This document shows positions 1 through 7,510 of a stretch of 35,647 nucleotides of DNA, in pieces. Each line of letters opens with the position of its first letter. Positions within the stretch are counted from its first letter, which is position 1. A program made the translations under genes and the position numbers. Source of the DNA: Helicobacter sp. (GTDB lineage Bacteria > Campylobacterota > Campylobacteria > Campylobacterales > Helicobacteraceae); assembly GCF_029067145.1 (NCBI RefSeq), contig NZ_JAIEFA010000067.1:1-35647 (forward strand). Direction: 5' to 3'. The notes below the pieces were generated by a model. It was not told the DNA's origin. It saw only the letters and a program-made list of their open reading frames with translations, and made no database searches.

Positions 1-13
1 CCCCCCCCCCCCC
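1..13. repeat. 13-base homopolymer C tract (poly-G on the minus strand) at the window edge
   Basis: The window opens with thirteen consecutive C, followed by GCACAG. G/C runs this long are rare in an AT-rich epsilonproteobacterial genome. In Campylobacter and Helicobacter they usually mark phase-variable contingency genes that switch on and off by slipped-strand mispairing. Here the tract also coincides with the contig edge, as expected when an assembler fails in a homopolymer. The gene it would control lies outside the window. The true length of the run cannot be judged. Confidence 0.8.
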
Positions 14-144
14 GCACAGAAATACGTGAGAAATTCCACAAAATAATCCAAAAAAACCAATAAAAAACCCTACATTTTTGTGAGATTCCATTGTGGAATC
101 GCGACAATCTCCCCAAGCATAACCCTGCGCAAAAATACAAAGGG

Positions 145-498
145 CTACAACTGCTTGCCAATAGTTTGGTCGTTCAAATGTTTCCTAAGCACCAAATCAA
201 TAATTGGCTGTTCTCTTGAGTTTGCGCGTTTGCAATGGTCTTTTTGAAAAAAATCTGTAACCTTTATCACAAATTTTGCCCATTTTTTATCTCTTTCACG
301 CCACGCGTGTGAAGAAACAGACTCCCAAGCATAGCCATTAAACAAAGTTGCATTCACGAAATGGTCTAATGCGCGCACTCCTTGCCTCACGCGCGACACC
401 TTGCCAAAAGTTCCCACAATCACAATCAGCAAATAGCCAATAATCATTAAAGGAACGAGTGCGCATAACAATAAAGTCCCTGCCAACTTTTCTTTCAT
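145..498 (-). CDS. Small membrane-anchored protein of unknown function, last gene of the P450 operon
   Basis: A 117-residue protein with one N-terminal membrane segment (about residues 5-31) and a basic soluble tail. The tail contains RALDHFVNATLF, a Trp/Glu/Ser patch (YAWESVSSHAWR) and a DHCK motif near residue 88. This ordering, with an 'ALDxxLN' element, an 'ExxSxRAWR' element and a late 'HC', resembles from memory a small protein family widespread in proteobacterial genomes and phages, with no function I can name. The start overlaps the P450 stop as ATGA, so translation is probably coupled. After the TAG stop the same frame stays open for 24 codons to a second TAG, but nothing recognisable is encoded there. 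Function unknown. Confidence 0.72.
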   Translation of the reverse strand: MKEKLAGTLLLCALVPLMIIGYLLIVIVGTFGKVSRVRQGVRALDHFVNATLFNGYAWESVSSHAWRERDKKWAKFVIKVTDFFQKDHCKRANSREQPIIDLVLRKHLNDQTIGKQL

Positions 499-1874
499 TT
501 ATTTTTTCTTTGTGCGAATTGAATCTGCATTCCATTTGCCGAACGAATCGTAAGACGTCCTACAACATCTGGGACAAAATTTTCTTGCAATTTTAATTCA
601 TAAGTTCTCAAAATATTTGCCAAAATCAAAACTGCCTCTTGCATCGCAAATCCCTGTCCAATGCAAATGCGCTCTCCCATTCCAAAGGGCAAATAAGTGT
701 CTTTTTGAATTGCATTTTTTTCCTCAAAACGACTGGGGTCAAACTCGTGCGGATTTTTCCAATAACTTTCGTGTCTTTGAATCAGCCAAGGAGCAACCAC
801 GACACCAGAACCTTCTTTGACTAATTTATTTTGAATCTTAACCTCTTGTTTTGCAGTTCTTGCAAAGAATCCAACAGGTGGATAAAGTCGCAAAGATTCT
901 TTGAAAATATTAGAAACATATTTTAATTTGCGCAAATGTTGCAAAGTAAGAATCTCCTCTCCCGCGACTTCTATAATTTCCCTATAAGCCTTTTCTTGCT
1001 CCTGTGGCGAAATACTTAAAATATACAAAGTCCAAGTTAAAGAACTTGCACTCGTCTCGTGTCCTGCCAAAAATAGCATTGCCACTTGGTCTAAAATCTC
1101 TTCAAAGCTGAATCTTTCGCCACTTTGTGGGTCAATCACTTCAAGCAATGAAGCCAAAATATCCTCATATTCTCCATTTTTCCCCGCACTCATCGCGTCA
1201 TAACGTGGCTTGATAATGTCTGCTAACACTCTACGAATCGTATCCCCTGCCCTCATTCGCTTGCGCTCCCCTAAGAGATAAGAAATCCATTGTGGAATGC
1301 AAAACATTTTACGAATCGCTGTATGCACGGTTTGTTCTTGGAACACTACAAAAGCGTCCAAGACTTCTTTGCCTTGTGATTCGTCTAACTTTTGGGATAG
1401 AATCGTGCGAAAAATTACATCTGCTGTTACAAAAGTCATCACCTCATCTATCTCTATGATTGCGCCATTTGGATAGCGGGCAAGCTTTTTCATCATATCT
1501 TCTACGGCTTCATTCATTAAGCCAAAAACTTTTGTAATGCGCGCCTGCTCAAAGCTCGGGCGCAAAAGCTCTCTTTGTTTTTGCCATACTCCACCATTTG
1601 TTGTAAAAATACTCTCACCAAGCAAAGGCTTAAGAAGCTGATGCAACCAATTGCTTTTGGGAAAATTTTGCACCTCATCTACCATTACGCGGCGCACATC
1701 TTTAGGGTGATTGACGATATAAAGGTCAAAACCGGGCATTTTAACCTGTCCAGATTTCATTTTGTAGCTTTTTTCATACAAGCCATCAAGCCAAGAACGT
1801 CTTTTGAGTAAAAATGTCGTCAGCAAGCTTGCTTTATTTTTATGTGGCTTAGGAAAAAATGGACATTGTCCCAT
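495..1874 (-). CDS. Cytochrome P450 (CYP172-like heme-thiolate monooxygenase)
   Basis: A 459-residue P450, full length for a soluble bacterial enzyme and without an N-terminal membrane anchor. The I-helix oxygen-binding motif AGHET is at residues 270-274, the ExxR pair is E326/R329, and the heme loop PFGMGERICIG places the axial cysteine at C404. All hallmarks are intact, so it should bind heme and activate O2 given electrons from a ferredoxin or flavodoxin. No redox partner is encoded beside it. The start overlaps the stop of the hydrolase-like gene by one base (TAATG). C. jejuni carries a P450 (Cj1411c, as I recall CYP172A1) next to a comparable membrane protein, so I infer orthology. The substrate is unknown; the membrane neighbours suggest something lipophilic. 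Confidence 0.96.
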   Translation of the reverse strand: MGQCPFFPKPHKNKASLLTTFLLKRRSWLDGLYEKSYKMKSGQVKMPGFDLYIVNHPKDVRRVMVDEVQNFPKSNWLHQLLKPLLGESIFTTNGGVWQKQRELLRPSFEQARITKVFGLMNEAVEDMMKKLARYPNGAIIEIDEVMTFVTADVIFRTILSQKLDESQGKEVLDAFVVFQEQTVHTAIRKMFCIPQWISYLLGERKRMRAGDTIRRVLADIIKPRYDAMSAGKNGEYEDILASLLEVIDPQSGERFSFEEILDQVAMLFLAGHETSASSLTWTLYILSISPQEQEKAYREIIEVAGEEILTLQHLRKLKYVSNIFKESLRLYPPVGFFARTAKQEVKIQNKLVKEGSGVVVAPWLIQRHESYWKNPHEFDPSRFEEKNAIQKDTYLPFGMGERICIGQGFAMQEAVLILANILRTYELKLQENFVPDVVGRLTIRSANGMQIQFAQRKNK

Positions 1875-3004
1875 TAGGCAACTCCTATCTTGGATTCTAA
1901 AGTGTTTTTGCCACCAATGAAATTAAAAAAATCGTATGAACCTAAAATCTCATTAGCATACAGATACAAAAAATGTGCCAAATACCAATTATAACGTATT
2001 TTCTTATAAGTTTGTGGGGTAAAGAGCTGATGAAATCTAGGCGATAAGAACTTTGGTTTAAACCTTGCTTGGATTCCAGAAGCACGAAAGAAATCAAGCA
2101 AAGGAAAGCAAGCCCCATCAATCTTAGCGGTAAAATCAAACCATACAAGTGGCACATTCCCAAGCGTTTGCAAATCCATCTTAAACTGCCCGCAACTTTT
2201 TTGAAAACTTACAAGTGGTATGCACTGCCCAAGCGTCAGAATCTTAAAACATTCCAAATCCAACTTTTGCTCCTGTGCGATTCTCACCACCCTTGCCGCA
2301 ACGCTCATTGCCAAAATTGTTCCGACACTATGTGCGCATAAAATCAATTCATAATTCTTTGTTTCTTGTTTTTTTTGCAACGCATTAAGAATCGCATTGC
2401 TAAACTCGTTGATAAGAGTCCGAGATTCTGTAATCTTGCCCGCAGCATATTTTGCGCAAAACACATAAATATTAGACAGCCAAAATACCGCAAATTTCTT
2501 ACCCAAATACAAAATGACTTTCGTAACGCCCCACAAGCACGCTAGCGCACAAAGAATCGCAACAGCAAGATTCCAAGATTCTAGTATTTCAAATAAATAA
2601 AAAATTCCAACAAAACTAACTGCATAGCTTAAGCAAAAATACACAATGGGATACAATCCCGCAATCAACTGCGTCCTAGATTCTTTGGCAAAGATTCTAA
2701 AAATACCAGAAAAGATATAGGTTTTTAGGAAATAAGCAAAATCAAACACAAAATCACGCAGACTTTTTGCCCAATATTTTTTGACGACACTATCCCATTG
2801 CAAAAAATGATAATTGACTTGCGATTCCTCTCCAAAAATCACACAATAAGGAATCTCATCTTTTTGGCTACAAGGAGAAATACTAAGATTTAACCCATTA
2901 AGACAATTTTGCTTATAAAGATTCCGCTTCAAAAGTGCATAATAATAGCGATAACTGCGTGGGTCATAACCTGCGAGATAAAACACATCTTTTTTGTTTT
3001 CCAT
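1874..3004 (-). CDS. Integral membrane protein with an alpha/beta-hydrolase-like serine motif
   Basis: A 376-residue protein. Residues 1-105 are soluble and rich in Tyr and Phe. Two hydrophobic segments follow at about 113-140 and 144-167. The C-terminal half contains LILCAHSVGTI, a nucleophile-elbow pattern (xHSxG with Ser226) as in lipases and esterases, preceded by a short hydrophobic strand and followed by an Ala-rich helix. An Asp near 290-296 and a late His (HQLF or AHFL) could complete a triad, but I cannot assign them. The gene leads an overlapping three-gene operon with the P450 and a small membrane protein. It matches the position of Cj1412c beside the C. jejuni P450. A lipid or acyl-ester hydrolase acting with the P450 is inference. 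Confidence 0.75.
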   Translation of the reverse strand: MENKKDVFYLAGYDPRSYRYYYALLKRNLYKQNCLNGLNLSISPCSQKDEIPYCVIFGEESQVNYHFLQWDSVVKKYWAKSLRDFVFDFAYFLKTYIFSGIFRIFAKESRTQLIAGLYPIVYFCLSYAVSFVGIFYLFEILESWNLAVAILCALACLWGVTKVILYLGKKFAVFWLSNIYVFCAKYAAGKITESRTLINEFSNAILNALQKKQETKNYELILCAHSVGTILAMSVAARVVRIAQEQKLDLECFKILTLGQCIPLVSFQKSCGQFKMDLQTLGNVPLVWFDFTAKIDGACFPLLDFFRASGIQARFKPKFLSPRFHQLFTPQTYKKIRYNWYLAHFLYLYANEILGSYDFFNFIGGKNTLESKIGVA

Positions 3005-3068
3005 ATCCTACTTTCTTCAAGCCACTTAAGCTTTTTCTTGCACTTTGACATTTGCTCTTTTGCCTCAA

Positions 3069-3074
3069 ATTATA
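3069..3074 (-). promoter_or_regulatory. Candidate -10 box for the P450 operon
   Basis: On the minus strand the spacer upstream of the hydrolase-like gene reads CGTTATAATTTG, a perfect TATAAT about 65 bases before the start codon. It fits the -10 element of epsilonproteobacterial sigma-70 promoters, which often lack a clear -35. The rest of the 134-base spacer shows nothing else I can name. Confidence 0.5.
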
Positions 3075-3138
3075 ACGATTCCTAGATTAAAAATGCCAAA
3101 AACTTAAAAACTTTAAAGGTTTAATAATCTTAAATGGC

Positions 3139-3816
3139 TTAGGATTCCTCTTTGTATTGTGAAATATCAGGTTGAAACTTATAAATTTTGTTTTTCAAGC
3201 GCACAAGCAAGCCCGTATCAATGAGCTGATGAAAAGTTTTTACCACAGTAGGCTTACTCACACCCACTTCTTGCACAATATCTTCATAAGAACCATAAAA
3301 AATATTCTCATCATTGCTATGCTCAATTAAATATTTAATAATTTCAATTTTCTTGCCGCCCACAAAAACAGAAATTGCATTTAAAAGCACATTTTTAGCG
3401 CGCAATTCATTTGCCTGATATTTTGGCAAAGTCGCACGCAAGATTGTTTTTAAAAGTTCCTCTACATCAATAGGTTTTAAAATATACCCATCTACTCGCA
3501 ATTCAATACAATCTAGTAAATAATGGGTTTCGGTATGCGCAGTTACTACAATGACAGATAAATCCCAAAGCGGATTCTTACGAATCTCACGCAGAAGTTC
3601 TATGCCATTTAATTTAGGCATTAAAATATCTGTAATAATTAAATCTATTGTTTCGTTTTTTAGAATCTCCAAAGCCTCTTTACCATTGCGAGCTACCACA
3701 AGCCTATCCACATAATCTTCAAGCACCATAGAGGCAAACTTCAAAATATCTTCCTCATCTTCAACATAGAGAACTTTTAAGTTTTTTAAAATTTTTTCAT
3801 CATTTTTTGACAACAT
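3139..3816 (-). CDS. Response regulator with a C-terminal winged-helix (RepL-like) output domain
   Basis: A 225-residue two-component regulator. The receiver domain (about 12-130) has the acidic pair E19/D20, phospho-acceptor D63 (LIITDILMP), T92 and K114 (YILKPI), so it should be phosphorylated. The output domain (about 140-220) is neither OmpR- nor NarL-like. It has a YEDIVQEVGVSKPTVVKTF helix-turn-helix, then 'LIDTGLLVRLKNKIYKFQPD', which reads as a short wing. From memory this resembles winged helices of the RepL plasmid-replication type. It follows its kinase by 15 bases, so the two form an operon. DNA binding is likely. Target genes are unknown; the neighbours to consider are the P450 operon and cytochrome c553. 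Confidence 0.92.
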   Translation of the reverse strand: MLSKNDEKILKNLKVLYVEDEEDILKFASMVLEDYVDRLVVARNGKEALEILKNETIDLIITDILMPKLNGIELLREIRKNPLWDLSVIVVTAHTETHYLLDCIELRVDGYILKPIDVEELLKTILRATLPKYQANELRAKNVLLNAISVFVGGKKIEIIKYLIEHSNDENIFYGSYEDIVQEVGVSKPTVVKTFHQLIDTGLLVRLKNKIYKFQPDISQYKEES

Positions 3817-3831
3817 TGTTTCTCCTTGATT

Positions 3832-5418
3832 TTAGCTTTTTAACGGAATCCTGATTATAAATTGCGCTCCACAACTTCCATCTTTAATGGGACAATTTGG
3901 CATACATACTTTTTCTTGGCATAAAATATTATCATAATGCACATTACGCACCTCAATGCTTCCTTCCATTTGTTTTTCTATGATTTGCTTAGACATATAC
4001 AATCCAATTCCTGTGCCAACAGATTTATGTTTTGTTGTAAAATAAGGTTCAAAAATCTTTTGAATATCCTCTAACTTAATCCCTCCACCATTGTCTGTAA
4101 ATAGAATCTTAACACAACTTTTAGAGGAAAATTCCTTGCATATTTCGCCCTTTTCTATATCCACCACAATACGAATCCTAGCAGGTGAAATCAGACGCTC
4201 TTTTAAAATATCTTCCGAATTTTTAATGAGATTCAAAATCACTTGTGAAAAAGCACTTTTGTAACCATACAATTCAATATCTTGAGGGCAATCTACTGCG
4301 ACACTAATTTCATTCTGCTTTAAAAAAGCATCTACAAGCGAAATAGAATCTTGGATATTCGCTCTTAAATTAAATACCTCTTTATCGCTAGAGGAATGAA
4401 AAAAATTGCGAAAATCCTCAATCGTCTGGGACATTGCTTTGGCGATTTTTAAACCATCATTGACTTGCAAATCAATAAATTCTTGTGTGAGCTTGCCATT
4501 TTGAGATTTTACCTTAAAAGTCTGAATCAGCAACATAAGCGCATTCAAAGGCTGCCTCCACTGGTGTGCAATATTGCCAATCATCTCCCCCATACTTGCA
4601 AGTCTCGCTTGTTGATACATAATCTGGTCTTTCTTGCGGCTTTCTAGCACTTCTTGCTCAATTTTTTCTTGCAATGAATTATTGAGATTCTGTAATTCTT
4701 TGGTTTTTTCTTGCACTTTTTGTTCAGACATTGCATGCAGGCTTTTAATATTACGCAAAATCAGAAAACTAAGCAAAATAGTGGTGAGCATAATCAAGCA
4801 CATCATCACCAAAACAACTTTATGCACTACACTATGCAAGGCATTATTGCGCGCCTTTTTAATCTCCACAAAACGCAAACTTGCATCAATCATACGCGAA
4901 ATTTCAACATTCAGATGATTTGCACTTTGTTTAAAAGTCTCTTCTTTGGAAACTTTAGAATTTTGCAGCGAAGCAAGATAATAGCTAATCGCACTATCAA
5001 GGTGATTTAAATGTGTTTCAAAGCTAGATTTTTCATCTAAAATTAAATTTTCTCCACCAAAGAGATAATAAATTTTTAATAAAAAATGTGTGAAATAGCT
5101 CTCATTAACAAGATTGCTTTGTATGTTTCTATAATTTTCCCATTGTGCGATAATAGTTTCTTGTGCTTTGATAATTTCTGTTTCTTCTAATTTATGTGCA
5201 GCGAGAATGTTTTGGGCATTTGCAACACTTTTATGCAACTCTTCTAAACTAATAAGAGATTGACTATATTCGGTAAATAGGACATCATAATCATATTTTA
5301 AACTAAAATAATATACATAAGAAACAACCGCTAAAGAAAGCAATCCTGAAGCAATATTGAACACTAACACGCGCGTTTTTGCTTCTAATGTTGTTCCAAA
5401 AATCCTAAATATTTTCAA
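3832..5418 (-). CDS. Membrane sensor histidine kinase with a C-terminal four-cysteine insertion
   Basis: A 528-residue kinase. Membrane segments at about 17-38 and 200-222 flank a mostly helical periplasmic sensor of roughly 160 residues. A coiled coil (about 230-268) leads to the dimerisation domain with phospho-accepting H285 (IAHQWRQP). The ATPase core has an N box (NLIKN, 396-400), G1 box DNGGG (442-446) and G2 box GTGIGL (468-473). Between the penultimate and last strands of the ATPase fold is an extra segment with C500, C505, C509 and C516 (C-x4-C-x3-C-x6-C). This suggests metal or redox sensing on the cytoplasmic side, which is inference. The kinase is followed directly by its response regulator. 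The signal is unknown. Confidence 0.94.
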   Translation of the reverse strand: MKIFRIFGTTLEAKTRVLVFNIASGLLSLAVVSYVYYFSLKYDYDVLFTEYSQSLISLEELHKSVANAQNILAAHKLEETEIIKAQETIIAQWENYRNIQSNLVNESYFTHFLLKIYYLFGGENLILDEKSSFETHLNHLDSAISYYLASLQNSKVSKEETFKQSANHLNVEISRMIDASLRFVEIKKARNNALHSVVHKVVLVMMCLIMLTTILLSFLILRNIKSLHAMSEQKVQEKTKELQNLNNSLQEKIEQEVLESRKKDQIMYQQARLASMGEMIGNIAHQWRQPLNALMLLIQTFKVKSQNGKLTQEFIDLQVNDGLKIAKAMSQTIEDFRNFFHSSSDKEVFNLRANIQDSISLVDAFLKQNEISVAVDCPQDIELYGYKSAFSQVILNLIKNSEDILKERLISPARIRIVVDIEKGEICKEFSSKSCVKILFTDNGGGIKLEDIQKIFEPYFTTKHKSVGTGIGLYMSKQIIEKQMEGSIEVRNVHYDNILCQEKVCMPNCPIKDGSCGAQFIIRIPLKS

Positions 5419-5566
5419 ATCTCAATCCCAAATCTTTAAGAAATAACTTGTGCGACATTGTAACACTAATTTATAAGATTCCGCATAAAAACCCGAAACA
5501 AAAACCCTCAAACTTTTAATAAATTTGCAAAAAATTCAAGAATCTTACAAAATTTTAGAATTATTT

Positions 5567-5572
5567 TATACT
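5567..5572 (+). promoter_or_regulatory. Candidate -10 box for cytochrome c553
   Basis: TATACT lies 46 bases before the cytochrome start codon, in an AT-rich stretch. A second TATACT at 5592-5597 is too close to the ribosome binding site AAAGGAG to leave a useful leader. The 200-base spacer must also hold the promoter of the divergent histidine kinase, for which I see no convincing box. Confidence 0.45.
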
Positions 5573-5618
5573 AAAAGGATATGATTACAAATATACTTAA
5601 ATTTTAAAGGAGTTTAGT

Positions 5619-5936
5619 ATGAAAAAGATTTTGTTAGGAATCGTATTGGCAGCTGGCTGTTTAATGGCAAGTGATGGTGCAGCAATCTACAAAAAATGTA
5701 TTGCGTGCCACGGAGCAAATGCTGAGAAAGTTGCTCCCGGAAGCAAAGGTGGTGTAACAATTGCCGGAATGGACAAAGCAAGACTTGTAGAGCAACTCAA
5801 AGGTTATGCAGCTGGAACTGCGGATAATGGCGGCGCAAAAGCAATCATGTATGCAAACATGAAAAACTTTAAATTAACTGACGCAGATATTGATGCAGTA
5901 GCAGACTATATCTCTAAACTTCCTGCTGCTAAATAG
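5619..5936 (+). CDS. Periplasmic monoheme cytochrome c553
   Basis: A 105-residue protein with a cleavable signal peptide (MKKILLGIVLAAGCLMA, probably cut before Ser18), leaving a mature cytochrome of about 88 residues. The heme motif CIACH is at C27-H31, and Met residues in 'AIMYANMKNF' (about 75-82) are candidates for the sixth ligand. Size and pattern match the small epsilonproteobacterial c553 that carries electrons from the bc1 complex to the cbb3 oxidase. That oxidase (ccoNOQP) is encoded at the far end of this window. A strong Shine-Dalgarno (AAAGGAG) and a following terminator suggest an abundant, mostly monocistronic transcript. Confidence 0.93.
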   Translation: MKKILLGIVLAAGCLMASDGAAIYKKCIACHGANAEKVAPGSKGGVTIAGMDKARLVEQLKGYAAGTADNGGAKAIMYANMKNFKLTDADIDAVADYISKLPAAK

Positions 5937-5940
5937 TCTT

Positions 5941-5966
5941 TCTCCCACTTGTTGGGAGATTCTTTT
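5941..5966 (+). terminator. Rho-independent terminator after cytochrome c553
   Basis: A perfect 7-base stem TCTCCCA/TGGGAGA with a CTTGT loop is followed by TTCTTTT. It sits four bases after the cytochrome stop and five before the alr start. alr is therefore either expressed by read-through or has a promoter I cannot see. Confidence 0.82.
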
Positions 5967-5971
5967 CATCA

Positions 5972-7033
5972 ATGCCTTACTTACAAATAGACTCTCAAAA
6001 ATTTTTGCATAATTATCAAATTATTTTAAACACTATTGCTCCTAAAAACCCAGAAAAAATTGCTATTGTCCTCAAAGACAATGCCTATGGACACGGGCTT
6101 AAGCAAATTGCCGAACTTGCTAAACGCGTTAAGATACAAAATGCCTTTGTAAAAAATACCTATGAAGCTTTAGAAATTGCGCCATTTTTTTGTTGCGTTA
6201 CGATTCTATATCCCCATTCTCTGCCTTGCAATTCTCTTTTTAAAGAAGCATTACAATCGCCCAATATTTATTTTTGCGCTCCTAGTTTAGAATCCCTGCA
6301 AAACTATCCCAAAGGCACAAAGATTGAATTAAAGGTAGATAGCGGAATGCACCGCAATGGAATCGCAAAAAATACATTAAACCAAGCCTTTGAACTTATT
6401 GCTCAAAATGCTTTAGAGCTCAAAGGAGTCTTCACACACAATGGATTTGGAGATGATTTTGGCAGTGAATTTTATACGCAAAATACGGAATTTTTGGCAA
6501 TCAAAGAAGAATCCTTGAAACTTTGCGCACATTACAATCTTCCGCGTCCGCGATTCCATTCTCTAAACTCCTCTGGCGCATTTCGTGCAAAAGATACACA
6601 ACAAGATTTGCAAGATGATTTATTTCGTATTGGAATCGCATTTTATGGTTATTTATGCCAAGATTCTGCCTTTATTACGCCCAATCTTAAGCCTATTGCA
6701 GCACTCTTTGCGCAAAAAATCTCCACTTTAACGCTTAGACCCAATGCAAGGATTGGCTATCGCGGCATAAGCACCTTAAAAGAAAATAGAGTTTCCACTT
6801 ATGACATTGGCTATGGTGATGGATTATTTCGCTTGCGTGAAGGTATGCAAGTCTGCACTGCAGAGGGATTTAGAATCCTGCCTCGCGCCTCTATGGATTG
6901 CATTAGCATAGAATCCGCACAAGAAGAAGTTTGCGTTTTCAATGACGCCCGCATATTTGCCCAAGCATTTGAAACAATCCCTTATGAGATTTTATCTCAT
7001 TTGCACGCCTATATTCCAAAAGTTATCATTTAA
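5972..7033 (+). CDS. alr: Alanine racemase
   Basis: A 353-residue PLP enzyme that interconverts L- and D-alanine for peptidoglycan. The PLP-binding lysine is K35 in VLKDNAYGHG, close to the family's 'VKANAYGHG'. The opposing catalytic tyrosine is Y263 in ARIGYRG. GMHRNG (near 125-130) and 'DIGYGDG' are also typical. At 353 residues it is on the short side of the family (about 360-380), but the N-terminal barrel and C-terminal beta domain both seem complete. It starts directly after the cytochrome terminator, and no clear Shine-Dalgarno is seen (TTCTTTTCATCA precedes the ATG). Confidence 0.95.
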   Translation: MPYLQIDSQKFLHNYQIILNTIAPKNPEKIAIVLKDNAYGHGLKQIAELAKRVKIQNAFVKNTYEALEIAPFFCCVTILYPHSLPCNSLFKEALQSPNIYFCAPSLESLQNYPKGTKIELKVDSGMHRNGIAKNTLNQAFELIAQNALELKGVFTHNGFGDDFGSEFYTQNTEFLAIKEESLKLCAHYNLPRPRFHSLNSSGAFRAKDTQQDLQDDLFRIGIAFYGYLCQDSAFITPNLKPIAALFAQKISTLTLRPNARIGYRGISTLKENRVSTYDIGYGDGLFRLREGMQVCTAEGFRILPRASMDCISIESAQEEVCVFNDARIFAQAFETIPYEILSHLHAYIPKVII

Positions 7034-7069
7034 TCCAATAAAATATTTTCCTCAATACCAACAACAAGA

Positions 7070-7510
7070 CTAAAATCTATCGGGAAAAATCTCCAAAAGC
7101 ACTCGTTTTTCTAAATCATAAAGAGCATAACGAATTGCTTTAAACTTTTCGCTTTCCTCAATGAAGTCTATTTTCAAAATCTCTTCAAGCACACGGGCAG
7201 ATTCTTGTGCCCGTTTAAAATTAGCAACAAAAACACTTTGAAGGTTTTTACGATTCTGCTCTTCTTTTATAGAAACTCTTAAGACATCTTTATTGGAATC
7301 GCGTGTATCTAATAAATCCAAATAAAATTCTACGCGGCATTGATGACGAAGATTTTTAAGTGTAGAAGCAAAGTTTTTGTGATTGAATCCATAACGCAAA
7401 ATGTCTTCAACTACACGAATCCCTTCGCGTAAGCGATTGAGATTCGCATCTACAATGCGCAAAGTGCGCAAGGGAGAGCTTGAATTATTCTCTTGAGTTA
7501 AAGATTCCAA
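7070..7510 (-). CDS. thiD2: ThiD2-family protein, probable hydroxymethylpyrimidine phosphate kinase (thiamine synthesis)
   Basis: A roughly 146-residue protein with RIVDANLNRLREGIRVVEDI near the N terminus and FKRAQESARVLEEI in the middle. This pattern marks the ThiD2 domain, found alone or fused to ThiE. ThiD2 proteins have been reported to phosphorylate HMP-P to HMP-PP, replacing the non-homologous ThiD. Older databases call them thiamine-phosphate pyrophosphorylase by association. The longest start is a TTG at 7510 that overlaps the end of the Bax-inhibitor gene by 26 bases and lacks a good Shine-Dalgarno. A later TTG near LRTLRIVDAN is possible, so the first dozen residues are uncertain. 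Confidence 0.82.
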   Translation of the reverse strand: MESLTQENNSSSPLRTLRIVDANLNRLREGIRVVEDILRYGFNHKNFASTLKNLRHQCRVEFYLDLLDTRDSNKDVLRVSIKEEQNRKNLQSVFVANFKRAQESARVLEEILKIDFIEESEKFKAIRYALYDLEKRVLLEIFPDRF

